Shown here in pieces: positions 36,401 through 50,200 of a stretch of 64,000 nucleotides of DNA. The notes below the pieces were generated by a model that saw only the letters and a program-made list of their open reading frames with translations, was not told where the DNA came from and made no database searches. A program made the translations under genes and the position numbers. Source of the stretch: Bimastos eiseni (Eukaryota; Annelida; Clitellata; Crassiclitellata; Lumbricidae); contig OY365817.1 of NCBI GenBank assembly GCA_959347315.1, positions 7,189,731 through 7,253,730 of the forward strand, read 5' to 3'. Position 1 is the first letter of the stretch. Each line of letters begins with the position of its first letter.

Positions 36401-37459
36401 ACTGCATGCCGCCTTCTCACTCACTGCACGACGCCTTCTCACTCACTTCATGACACCTTCTCACTGACTGCATGCCGCCTTTTCACTCACTGTACGACGC
36501 CTTCTCACTCACTGCATGACGCCTTCTCACTCACTTCATGACACCTTCTCACTCACTGCATGACGCCTTCTCACTCACTGCATGACGCCTTCTCACTCAC
36601 TGACGAACCCTTTGACTGCTCGAGATGAACAGAACAACTCTCGATTGACTGTTGGGCATTTTGAAACACTCTGATGTTGGAGCAGTAGTGGTGTTAGTGA
36701 GTGCTCATGGACATTTGTACTTATGGGCCACTTATGACGTCATCCATTGTCTTCTGTGACTTGTACCTTGGTGTTGGAGTTGAAGGAATTATTAGATTAA
36801 AGTGGATGTAAAAAGTATATGAAACAGAAATTTTGATGCATTGAAGCTGCTGCGTATTGGAGTTTGGTGTCATTCTAGGTTTGTACAAGCCTGTTGGGCT
36901 ACAACCTAGGGTTACTTTACTCAATAGGAGTGCTGCACGTCAGTCATCTATGCCTGTACTGGCTCCCAGCCTAGGGTTAGAATGGCCTCAAACAAAGCAA
37001 ATTAGGTTTGGCCAGCCCACAAAGTCCGTGGGTCATGACCTAGATACAGGTCACAGAATACAATGGATGACGTCATAATGGGCCAAAGTACAAATGTCCA
37101 TGAACACTCACTAACACCACTACTTGGAGCTCACTCTTTTAATCTCTATCTCACTCTCGCTCTCTCTCTCTCTCTCTCTTTCTGTCTGTCTCTGTCTCTG
37201 TATCTCTCGGCTGCTGGCCCTACATCCCTGTCGCTTTTCGCCTAGTGTCCAGGGGCCAATCCACATTATTCTATGTCCACCTTAAGACACCTTGTCCACC
37301 TTACTGTTTAGCAGGGCTTGGGTCGGGAGGTAGCGCTTCTGAGTAGATGCTCTTGAAATGCCCTATATAAATCCTCCAAATAAATAAATAATTTCATTTC
37401 GTCTCTAAACTTAATACCTACATCTTCCAAACTGATTATCCTCTGTATGATGCATAATG

Positions 37460-37548
<89 letters not shown>

Positions 37549-37601
37549 CTCGCTCGCTGTCTCATATCTGCGTCTGTCTCTGTCTCTGTCTCTGTCTCTA
37601 C

Positions 37602-37642
<41 letters not shown>

Positions 37643-40600
37643 TCTCTCTCTCTCTCTCTCTCTCTTTCTTTCTCTCTCTTGCGGAAAAATCTTCTGGATA
37701 TTGCTCTGGCTACAATTTGGTTATGGCTGATGCCTTAATTACAATTACAATTATTACAGTTAGAGTCGCTTTAGCCAGTTGACTGCCCAGGCAAATTAAT
37801 TGATCAGTAAATCACTCACTTACCATTTACCAATCGACCGCTTACTGAAAGGTCGACCATCAAAGAATTTTACAAAAGATCATTTACATTGGAGACACTT
37901 CATTCGGGTCGCGGTCTTTGATAACGGATTCGATGTACCTGCAGCATGCTTGTAGTGGTTGTTGTTCGTGGTGGGGGGGGAGGGATCAAAGCCTGAGGCA
38001 GTGACGCCATAAGGGTTCATCGTATATATATATGTATATATATATATGTATATATATATCAGACTGTTTGTTCGACAGGTGGCTTGGTTAGATTACAAGT
38101 CGATTCCTCTGACGTATGAAGATCGTCGTGTCGTCGACGACTTCCGGTTCAGCGTCGTTCGACCCTACGTCAAGGAGTGGAACCTCCAGGTGCGCGACAT
38201 CAAGTGGGAGGACCAGGGCCAATACAGGTGCACGATCAACACGAATCCAGTCAAGAGCAAGCTCGTCATGCTTCACGTCAAAGGCAGGCGTTCTCATCTC
38301 ATCTCATGTGTGACGATGGATGAATGAACGGATGCAAATGGATGGATGGATGGTTGGATAAATGGATGCATGGATGATTGGATGAATGGATGGTTGAATA
38401 AATGGATGGATGGATGATTGGATGAATGGATGGTTGGTTGGTTGGATGAATAGATGGATGGATGGTTGGTTGGATGGATTGATGGTTGGATGAATGGATG
38501 GATGGATGGTTGGATGGATGGATGGATGGATGGATGGTTGGATGGATGGATGGATGGATAATTGGATGAACGAAAGGATGCGAATGGATGGATGGATGGA
38601 TGGATGGCTGGATAAATGGATGGATGGACGGTTGGATGAATGGATGGTTGGTTGGTTGGATGAATAGATGGATGGATGGTTGGTTGGATGGATTGATGGT
38701 TGGATGAATGGATGGATGGTTGGTTTGATGGATGGATGGATGGTTGGATGGATGGATGGATGGATGGCTGGATAAATGGATGGATGGATGATTGGATGAA
38801 TGGATGGTTGGATGGATGGATGGATGGATGGTTGGATAAATGGATGGATGGATGATTGGATGAATGAATGGATAGTTGGTTGGATGAACGAAAGGATGCG
38901 AATGGATGGATGGATGGATGGTTGGACACAGAGACAGCAAAGACATGAGTTTACAGATGGCAGATGTGCCTGAAGTTGGGGTAACCGCTGACAAGAATAT
39001 AGAAAGCACAAACTGACTATAGTATCATGAAAGCGTTTGACCTATTTTGACCAATAGTAAGAACCATATTATAACGTAGATCATAGTGAAAGTGCATTGT
39101 GACTTAGTGAGTATAGCACAGCCATAGTCACTGAGTCCATTGACTCTATGCCCTGTAAATCACTCTACCGTGCTTTCAGTATGTGTCGCTCTGATGTATA
39201 GCTAGATTATTTGGGTAGCAATAATAATTTTATTCCATTGGTAGCGATCTCATAAGAATCTATTTAAGGAACAACCAATTTTCACTCCTTATTCGAAGCA
39301 TTTACTCATTTTATTTGTATCCTTGACAATGGCATGTGTTGGATGTTGAGCCGAAATATGACGGGGACTTAAGTCCATCAGTCAACAAATTGTGTCACGT
39401 GTAATCTCACACTTTTATATCTGGTTGTTTGGAGCAAAAATAATAAAAAAAACGCTCAAATAATAAATATATAAAAGGAGTCGAAGAAGTATCGGCCTAA
39501 TTCACAGGCGCTCTGAGGCTTGAAATACATCCACTGGCACAAATTTCTCTACACAAAGTGTCGATTGTAGGCTAATCGTAATCTCCAAATTTCTAAAGCG
39601 CCACTTGAAAGCCAAACGCAGGCACCAGCTTATTCACTAGCTATAGATGTTATGTCGCACCGCCTTAGGGCTAAATAACAATATTGAACGCTTGGATGAA
39701 TGTATGCTTATAATATGATGGATGTTTCAATTTACTCAAATAATTGTCTGATTAAATGTCTGATATTCCACGAGTCTCAACTGAGGAACTCTGAAAAGCG
39801 TGTTATGGCGAAAAGATTGGCATGCAATGAGATATCGACCTATTATATTATTTTAAACCACTGAACCTTAATTAATAAATTTCTCTATCACAAGCAGATT
39901 GTCAGGTTTCCTTAATAATCAAGATCTAATTAATATGGTTAAGTCTAGATCGAAGATGATTGAATTCCCCATCTAACAAATGTTCTCCATGGGTTATAAG
40001 GTAAACAGTCTTTGTAGAAGATGAATTCAAAGGCCGATATATATAGGCCGATTGTCATGTCTAAATGTTAGGACTGTACCTTCTGTGTGATCCATTAGGT
40101 CTTCTTGGGTTATTGTTCCAATTGGCTTATCTCAAGGTTTCGCCCTAGACCCTCTCCTGTATATCATTTGAACCGCAGATTTAGGCCCTCAGCTGGCTGC
40201 CAGCGCTGTTTTGAGCCAGTTCTATGCGGATCACGTCAGGCCTATCTGCACTGCTCAACCCTGGCAGCTGCCACCGCGGTCCGTGCAATGATCTGGGCCA
40301 TGGAGACCTTGGAGACCTGGATATTGTCCAATCGCCTGCGACGTCCTTAATCCATTCAGTTTATTTGGTTTGACACGCGCCAGTAGCTGGCAAAAATTGC
40401 GACGTGTGGGCGATGGCCCCACACGGCACATCCATTGCTCTGCCGAAATTGCCATCATCAGCTGCGCCAGCATTCATCGTTGTCTCCTGATGCTGCCGAA
40501 GCGCGTGTCCACTCCTTCCTGGTCTCTCGCCTTGATTACTGTAGCGCCAACTAAGACGGACTGCCTCCATGCCAGGTCAGGGCTAGGATCTGGTTAAGCG

Positions 40601-43600
40601 CACAGCGGCACATCTGATTGGCCGTATTCCGAGGTTCGGGCATGTCTCCGAATATATGCGGGACGTCCTTAATTGGCTGTTTCCTTTCTCTCCTCCAAAT
40701 AAATAAATAAATAGAAAACGGGGTAACAAAAATCATTCATTAGATAATGATCATTTCATGTTGCTTCTGATAATGTGTATCGCTTTAAGTACACTTAAGT
40801 ACACTTAAGTACACTTAAGTACACTTAAGTACACTTAAGTACACTTAAGTACACTTAAGTACACTTAAGTACACTCAAGTACACTTAAGTACACTCAAGT
40901 ACACTTAAGTAGGCCTAAGTGTTGTTACACAGATCGCATTGGAAACCTTATCTTCGTCACCTTCCGACGTTCGGCAGAACGAAGAACTGTATTTTGTAGC
41001 ATTGCGCATTCGTCGACCAATAGACCAGTTGTTCGATTTAGGGCACGCGAGCCACACTCCCTCCTTTTGGTGATTCTCCCATCTCCTTCTACTCCTTCTC
41101 CTCCTCCACCACGCTCTTCGCCTTCTCTTTATTCTCCTCCCTCTACTCCTCCTCCTCCTTCATCTCCTTCTCCTCCTCCTAACTCTTCTCCCGTCCTCTT
41201 TCTTCTTCTCCGCTTTCTCGTTCTTATCCTCCTCCCTCTTCTTCCGTCTTCCTCCTTCTCCTTCTTCTCTTCTGCCTTCTTCGCCTTCGCCTCCTTTCCT
41301 AAGATAGTAGTCGTGGTGAACTGTATTAAATAAGGCTGGCAAATCGGATTTCCTGCGAACAGTAATCGATGATATTTGGTGCGGAGGGAGAGAAGGAGGA
41401 TAGCGCTTCCGGAGGGTAGAATAATGGGTGCAGGGTTTTCAGACGAAGCTCATCTCCAGATGCGACACCATTGGCTGCTGCAACGCCGACACAAGTGGCC
41501 ATGCGCTAGACAAACAGAGAGACAGAGACAGACAGACAAAGACAAGGAGTAAGATACACGCAGATAATTACAAAGACCTAGGTCAACTAGCTCAACTAGC
41601 AGCCAAGTCAGCCGATGCCAACACGACACATTCATTTATCTATTCTCTCTCTCTCTTTCTATCTCTCCATTTTGCATCCTTTTCCTTTCGCTTTTCTTAA
41701 CGTCCACTGCTTGATTCTTATTAAATCAGTAGGTTGGTTGGTTGGTTAGTCGGTCGGTAACTTAGTCGGGCAGAGGCAGCCTGGCAATGCTGGCAAAGAC
41801 TATATTTGATTAGAAACCATTAGTCGACTGAGGTGATGCAGAGAAAGTCCCCCATTTCCTAATCGCCTCATAGACTCAAAGCGGTCGCCACTTCTCTAAG
41901 AATTCAAATGTATTCAAGACTGAAAAACACGATTAGTACATAAACTTCTCATCATGTGACGAAAGGAACTTTGGGAAAACTGTTTCATGTGACAAATACT
42001 CTGCAAGTGCATGGATCATGAGTCATTATCACATGCTTATCTGCTTGAACAGACGGAATGCATTTTCTACGCACCTGTCTGTTCACTGTAGCCATTTATG
42101 TGAAGGCTTCGTTCACTGCTTCAAACAACTCAGATGCTCCGTATTAGGACCTCTTGCCCTCTAGCTGACTCCTCCAAGCTAAGGAGTCATTTTGCAGGAT
42201 TAATATTGTAAGCGGCAGACATTTCATTGAAGTAATGTCATATGTGATATTTGAGTGAGGATTGGATCAGACTTACAAGTTTGAATGAGACCAATAAATA
42301 CGTCGAAGAGCAATCAGCAGGCATCTGGCTTGTTATTGTATCAAAAGTCTGAACTGTTCACAAACCTATATTATATTTTCTGAGGACCTCCAATGAAAAC
42401 AGATGTCATAAGGGTTGATCCAGCGTGTCTGTGTCTCAATCTTTCCGTTTTCCAAGGCTTACTCTGTCTGCTGACTTTCGTTTTAGGTTCTACGGCGCCC
42501 TTGTAGCGGTTAGGGCCGCGTTTACGGCGCCTTATAAATCGGCGTTATTATTATTATTATTATTATTATTTTACATTTTTTAAACTAGGCATCTAATCTG
42601 GAACAGGTACCTCTCCTCAACGGCTATACACTCCCCTCTTCAGACTCGGTCGTGCGATCAATAAAGGAACTGAACTAGCAAGGAGTTAAGAGGATTGATA
42701 ACAAATATTTATTACTACTCGTATTATAATGACAATTATATAATCCTTTGAGCAGCACGTTGGGGAAGAGAACCTTTGACGAAGTTGTTAGCTTTAGTTT
42801 TTCTATATAATAATATTGATAATAACAATGATAATAGTAATAATAATAGCAATAACAATAATAATAATAATATTATTTATTATAATATATTATATTATTA
42901 TTAATATATATATATTAATAATAATTGTCGTTTATTGCATTCCAGCTGACGAGCCGTCAGTGTGTGAGAGATGATGAGCATGATTATGATCCCAAGTTAT
43001 TAACTGTACGGCAATCACGCATGGCGCCCATAGCGTCTCAGATAAAATTTGGCCAACACCACCGCCTGGCGAATGGAAGAACTTGTCAACTTTATGAGGG
43101 TAGCGAGAATTTATTCCTCTGCCTACTTCTCTTCGCCTCAGTATATATATATGTATATTTATATGTATATATATATGTGTATATATTGTATTAACTGTAC
43201 GGCAGTCACGCATGGCACCCAGATGAAAAATATCTCTGATCCTCTTCCACCCAATCAGAAGAAGTCGAATTGAATTGCACACAGGATTTGTGAACGAAAT
43301 GTGTTTTGGTTAGAGACTGAAAGACCTTTGGAGAGACAGAACAATAAGATGAGTAGGGACTGATAAGTTCGTTGAATCGATCAGAGATATTTGTCGTAAT
43401 TCTGACTAAAGTTCATTCCGTAGAGGGAGAATAGCTCTGGATATTGAGCAACTTGCAAATTTTAGTGATCAGATGACGGAACGCAGGAGAATTGTTAGGA
43501 ATGAAGAGATGTGGATTGATTGGAAGAGGCGTGGGTTGGGTACAACAGGTATGGGTTGGATTGACAACATTTGGGTTGGGTTGAAAAGTGTGGATTGGGA

Positions 43601-44221
43601 GGAAGAGTAAAGTGTGTGGATTGGGCGGAAGATGTGTGAGTTAGGTAAAAGAGGTGTGGGTTTGGTGGAAGAGGTGTGGGTTGGGAAGAAGAGTAAGAGG
43701 TGTGGGTTGGGTATGAAACGTGTGTGCTGGGTAGAAGAGGTTTGGGTCGCGTGTAAGAGGCATGGATTGGGTGGATGATATTTGGGTTGGGTGAAAGTCA
43801 ACTGCTGTCTTACTTGGCTCTTGACCCCAGTTTCATCAAATGGAGATGCTGCTTACCACTGACAGTCTGCCTCATGTTTGTTTCCATTTGCAAAGTCTTA
43901 ACTTAGTCGAATGAAAATCTAATTCTCATGAGAATATTTGCGGCTAGTTTTTCATTTCCCCAAAGTCAGATTTATATAGATATGAATGATGTTCATTCGC
44001 AATATTTCTGAATAGCCATAGCAGGAATTTACCATCTCTCCCCCATTCACGGTTGCAATTCTTCCCCAACAATACAGTGTGGAACACACAGAGATTGCTA
44101 TCAAGTCGAGAGATAAATTAAATATTTATTCTGTATCAGCTGAGCAGAGAAGAATATTGAAGGGAATCATTTCCACACTCTATTCATGTTGTACATACAT
44201 TGTTCACAGAAGCCTACATTT

Positions 44222-44265
<44 letters not shown>

Positions 44266-47200
44266 GCCTTGCATACGCACTTTCACGGATAGTTCTTTAT
44301 TAAAGAGTTGGAGTCGGTGATTGATTAAATTTGCTTTTATTTCGTCATCGTATTTCTTTCTCACTAATTACTACTAACACTTTGGATGGCAAATAATGAG
44401 GTTGAACCTTGAACCTGTTGAGAGAGTGTGAGCAGCATACGCTCATATGTGCGTTCCTAGACAGCTACGAGCTGTCTATGAGCGTATCGAAATCTTACTC
44501 GAAACATTACTCGAAACCTTAAGCTGGTGTTTTAGGTGAATATAAATGATGAGGTAAGGCCTGCAGTAGGCCTATGCTTAGTCATCTAGCATTATATTCA
44601 AGTGTCTGTTCACGATCTGACAGATGCAGAAATAATACACAATGAATCTGTGCATTTACTTGTAGACTGCAGTGAATTTGATTTCTTAATCGGATATGAT
44701 CCTAATTTATAGATCAGTGACCATAGCTACTCTATAATTATTTGCTAAACTGAAGAAACACTTTCCATTATTTCGTGTGGACGTCTCTCGCACCTCTACT
44801 TACAGCTTCCAAAGCTGCGTCCTTCTGCCCTAGTCTCACACGCATTCCTGAAGATGCTATTCCTGTCATTTCCTTCTGTGACGGCGAAACTAGAAATAAT
44901 ATAATGGACATCTGTGAGGGTCGATAAAGGAGACATCACGGTAGTAGGCCTACATGGTCAAGTCAGATCAATCAAAAAGGTCATGCAATCTCAATCGTTG
45001 CAGAAATGTACGTCTAGTGCATGACATGGATGCACAGCATATCTACTTGTATGGGTGTGTTTGTAGAAATGCAGGTGTATGTGTGTCTGTCGGTATGTGT
45101 ATGCATGAGTCGAAGTTCAAAGCGCAAACACATACATCCACTTGTTTTGATTGCACCTTTGCAGTCGTTAAACAACCAGAACAGAACGGTCTCTGGCCAC
45201 CTCGCAGGAAGCAAAGACGGAAGGAAGGAAGGAAGGAAGAGCAAATAGCAAGCGGAAGGAAGGAAAACAGGAAGGAAAGAAGGAAGGAAACGTGTGGAGT
45301 CTGCCCGGAATCGAAAGTGGAATGTTCAAGTGCATTGTTTCGGCCGTCGGGACGCGGCTGGATATTTGCCCTAATACCAAAATCGTTGCTATCGTTGCTT
45401 CCAAATGAGATTGAAATGGCTAAAATGATCGGCGGCTGCGGATGCTAAAACCAGCAACACATACACGCACGCACACACAAACAGAACCAGATACAACACA
45501 AGACTAATTAAGTGTCATTGTTGAAATGCTCAGAAACAGAGCAGAAGATTTATACATTACAGTTTGAAGATTTCTTGCTATTGTCAGCCAATATAAGAAA
45601 TATCTCGGCGCACAAAAATGGTGGTAATAAACGGATTATTGCATGGTAGGCAACGACATCACGTTGTACTTTGACAGATAGAATACTCAAACAAACAGAA
45701 CATTTCGTGCCAATAAACCTGCTATTTTGAATATTGAAAATCAGGGGGTTGTTTTCAAAAGCTCACATTCTGCGAAGACACTATAATTTTCCGTTGAATA
45801 TATTCTTCGGACATGCTTCCAAATCTTGTAAATGCATGCCAATAATGTCTGTTGGAGACCTCATAATTATTTGTTTTACTTTGCAGGTCGTCGTGATGAT
45901 TGCTTGAGAAGCTGGTATACATGCTGTCATGCTGAATTAAGCCAATTGTAACTTTGACTCTTATAAGTAGGCCTACAAGTACATTGATGATCTTTTCTTT
46001 AATGATTATTATTGCCTGTAGTTCCTGCTGCCATAATTGACGAGCTGTCAAGTGATGATACGACTGTTCAGGAGGGAGATAATGTTGTCCTCATATGCAA
46101 CGTGACGGGGGTTCCTCGTCCAGAGGTCCAGTGGTTCCGTCGCCCAGCCGTTAGCAAGATGTCAGATCGCGAAAGTAAGACCTGCAACTTAACAGGAATT
46201 CCAAGGCCAGGTATCATCAGCGTTTCTCTCCTCAACTGATGCTGCTCTTTGCTTCGTCAACCCTCCGCCGCCGCCGCCGCCGTCGTCTCCTTAAAGTCTT
46301 CTCATTTCTTCGACAATTTTGCCACGCTTTGTCTGCCTGCTCTCTGAACGCTAATGTCTGCCGAATACAGACACTCCAGTGTGGCCATGATGTTCACAGA
46401 CAAACATTTTTGCATTTGAAAAGAGAGCATTGAAGTAGCATCAGTTTCTAATATCATCCATCAATTGTTGGGATAAATAGCTGGACTCTTCATTATTATG
46501 ACCCTCAGTCCAATTTTGGTCAGTGATGGTCGCTCTTTAAATTACCTGTATGAAGCTATTTTCGATATCGGACCCCGTCCATAAATGACATCACGTCATT
46601 TTAGACGATTTTTTACCTCCTTCCAACTGTCGCACGTCGTCACAAATGTCATGATCCCCTCAAAAATGACGTCACAAAGCTCTGACCCCTCGAAAAAAAC
46701 AGATTCCAGAATGTAATGCAAATTTTCTTATAATTTTCCAAAAAGTAGTTATAGCTATAAAAAATATTTGAAGCTATACAGTAGAGCGACAAAAATGGAG
46801 AAAGTATAATTATTACAATTTGATGCAATATACACTCCTCAAGATGATTGGTTCTGACAGAATCATTACAATTACTTAAAAAATGTTTGATAACGATAAC
46901 TTAAAACAATCCAAACGTTATGATTCTCTATTTTCCCACGTTGAAGCAAATGCTCCTTCATCGAATAAATAATATCCGATTCACATTCTCTCCATTTGCT
47001 TCGTTCGCGATTACTGCCATTAGTTCACGTTGCCAACGTATAGCGACTCTCTGTAGCCTGTGAGTTTGGGTAGTATAAATGAGTCCTGTTTGCATGTTAC
47101 AGAATGGCTACCTCACTTCCAAAACCACAAAATTGACAAAATTGAAACCTAGTGTAAAGCAAACAATCCAAAAATTAGGAATGTTATTAGTGTTGTTAAA

Positions 47201-50200
47201 TTGCGGTAGCAATTACTGTTAGTTATGTGAAATTTGTTTAATTGAGTGAAATTTGTAATAAAGTTAAGCATTTTGATCTTTGGTGTGATGATGTGACGTC
47301 ACATTTCGTCGACCACCTCGCCACCATCCCATACCCTCCATAGGAGCGTGAGGTCATTTTTAGGTTGCACCTATGCTGACATATTTTCTATTTAACATGA
47401 CGTTAAATATCTTCGAGACCTGCGTTTGGACCACATCGTAAGGTAGTATTGTATATATATATATTAATAATATATGTATATATGTATATATATATAACCT
47501 ATAGGCCCTAACTAACTTATTAGTTAACTGTCATCAGTGACTGCAAATGCAGAGCAAGCTGGAAAGACAAAAGGTCTTGGGCCTAACAAGCTGTCAGACA
47601 ACGTAACTGCTATCGCTATCAGACAATTTGTCTATGAACATCTTGACCACATTAGTTTCATTTTCTGAAACTGATGCACTTTCTCCTTCACATATCTTTT
47701 GTAAATCTGACTCTGAACACCCTTCTGCTTTTTTTCATTTTGCAATTGTTTCTTCACTTAAAGCATAAAATTGTCAGGTGTCCAAAAGCAACCAAACAAA
47801 GCACAACGTATAGAAATAATAGAAATATGCGAGATATGAACATTGAACAGCAATCACTTGAACTGATATTCGAGAAACCAACATGCCTATAATGAGGCTC
47901 TATATTCTACAAAAGTGGCGAATACATTGGAGAATTTATTTTTGAGAAGTGTACTTGGAAATAGAAGACCTAAAGTTTGCAACGTATGATTACGAAGCCA
48001 GTATGAAGGATGATCACAACAAAGAAAATGATTGTGTTATCATATAAAGGCTCAATTTTTAGCGGAGTCATCATCGCATAGTTTGTTCGCGTGCAACACT
48101 TGAGCTTAAACGACATCGAAGATACATTTCCTAGAGGAAAAAAGTCACAAAGTCCAACACGATAATTTGAGAAGTTGAGAAAGCAAATTGGCTGGCAAAG
48201 AAATTGAAACGAACGAATGGAGACGACGTCTTATCAAACCCATAGACATAATATATAACATATATTATATGCCCTTCCCGATCATTCGAACAGTAAGATG
48301 AAATTGGATCCAAATTTACGGATTAAATACAAAACACGTCATCGTTACTCGTTTCTTACATATTATGTCTACTGCACGGTTTCTAAATTTCTGTTTTACT
48401 ATCATCCTCAGAAATTTCCTCAAACGGCTGGTCTTGCTGAGGATCAGAGAAACGAGACGCTTACCTGGCCTAACATTCTAGATATTCTCATCTGTGTTGA
48501 ATTGTTTATGCTTATCGTGCAGAGGCATGCTTCGTCTGCTTCTCTTCTATTTCAGACTATTGATGTGTCGCATGTTGTTGCCTTGCTTCATAGATATTCG
48601 TGGCATGCTTATTGCATGTTGTGTCTGCGGCGTTCTTGTGACACTCTGCTCAGCAGAACTGTCTGTACTTGCACACGAATGCCAGCGCGTACGACATTGA
48701 ATTTCGGCCCATTAAACAAAGAGCTTTCATTTCTATTGCATATCATCACTCGCAACTACGTGCAACAATGAACACTCATTTTCAGCGCTTACACGGGAAT
48801 GTTAGCGCTTACAACTGCACGCTTTAAGGAACTTCCATTGTAGTACCTGTTTGTGAATATCAATGACGCATGGAATAGCATGCACACCATTAATGTCATG
48901 CAATTAGAGTATGACTCATCGTTTGAAAATGGAATTATTATCAATTGAAGATGAATTATGAAATTATGATTATGATTCGGATACTTGTAGCTTCATTATA
49001 GATAAAGTAGGTCCCTTAAATTTAGAATTAGGCCTAGTTTGCGTATGGTCCATTAGGAAACATTTTACAATTTACATCGAATGTTAACTGAATGCCAGAA
49101 CTTCAACAGATTCTAATTTATGTAGGCCCTAATGGTTATAATGTTATGTTTACCTTATCTGTACTCGTATACTGTAAGAGATCTGAGAAAGTATGATATT
49201 AGTATGCTCTTGATTTGCTCTTCCAATGTCGATTCAGGGCATACTGAAAGGAAACGAAGCTTTGCGCTTCGGTTCACTTGTGACATTTTGTCACTCAATA
49301 TAAATACGAGCAACAATTAGTTTTAAAATCTCGCTAAATCTGCATCATGTGGTTCATTTCATAGTATATGGTCATGACCGTTTTCACCTGAAAATTATAT
49401 ATATGGAACTATGAGTCTATAAGTAATTTGGGATCAACTGAGTGACCTGCCCCAAAGCAAGCAGGGTCTTGGTGTTAGGTCTTGCTATATTCATCCACTA
49501 TCTGAATTCACCCACTATAGCCTACTTGATCTGTTGCCATGGTCGATATGTCTATGTCTAAGTCTGTTTATTCAGCCATTGTGACGTCGCAAGGAAGTCC
49601 AATGATCGGTGAAATGATCATCATCCAGAATGTCTCTCGCTACTGCGACGACATCTACGAATGCGTCGCCTCGAATGGAGTCCCGCCGTCAGTCAGCCGT
49701 CAGATGAGAGTCACCGTCGAATGTTAGTCAGTCAGCCAGTCAGTTAGTCAGACTCGTTCAGTCAGTCAGTCAGTCAGTCAGTTAGACAGAGTCGTTCAGT
49801 CAGTCAGTTAGTCAAAATCGTTCAGTCGATTAGTAAGTGATTCAGTCCGTCTTGAATCAGTAAGTCAGCCATTCGTTCATTCATTCGTCCATTCAGTAGG
49901 TAAGCAAGTAAGTAAGTCGGTCAGTCAGACGCATCTCATCAAATGCACGCTCTCGTCCAAACTTAAGGTTCTTTCGCCTCGTGCTTATCTTCCGCCCCTA
50001 TATTTTCATCATATCAAAGTCTCATCTTATTTCCTACTAGTTGGGGAACCCGGCGTTGCACGGGGTCGTTCATTCATTCGTCCATTCAGTAGGTAAGCAA
50101 GTAAGTAAGTCGGTCAGTCAGACGCATCTCATCAAATGCACGCTCTCGTCCAAACTTAAGGTTCTTTCGCCTCGTGCTTATCTTCCGCCCCTATATTTTC

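Noticed and set aside
36721..37078. Opposing ORFs of 67 and 73 codons
   Set aside because: They lie in the arms of the 440-bp MITE and mirror each other.
38294..39011. Three minus-strand frames above 200 codons rich in SIHPSIHP
   Set aside because: Direct translation of the GGAT/GGTT satellite in three frames.
48298..48771. 157-codon plus-strand ORF in intron 5
   Set aside because: No recognisable domain, no convincing signal peptide or splice context; length is compatible with chance in 64 kb.
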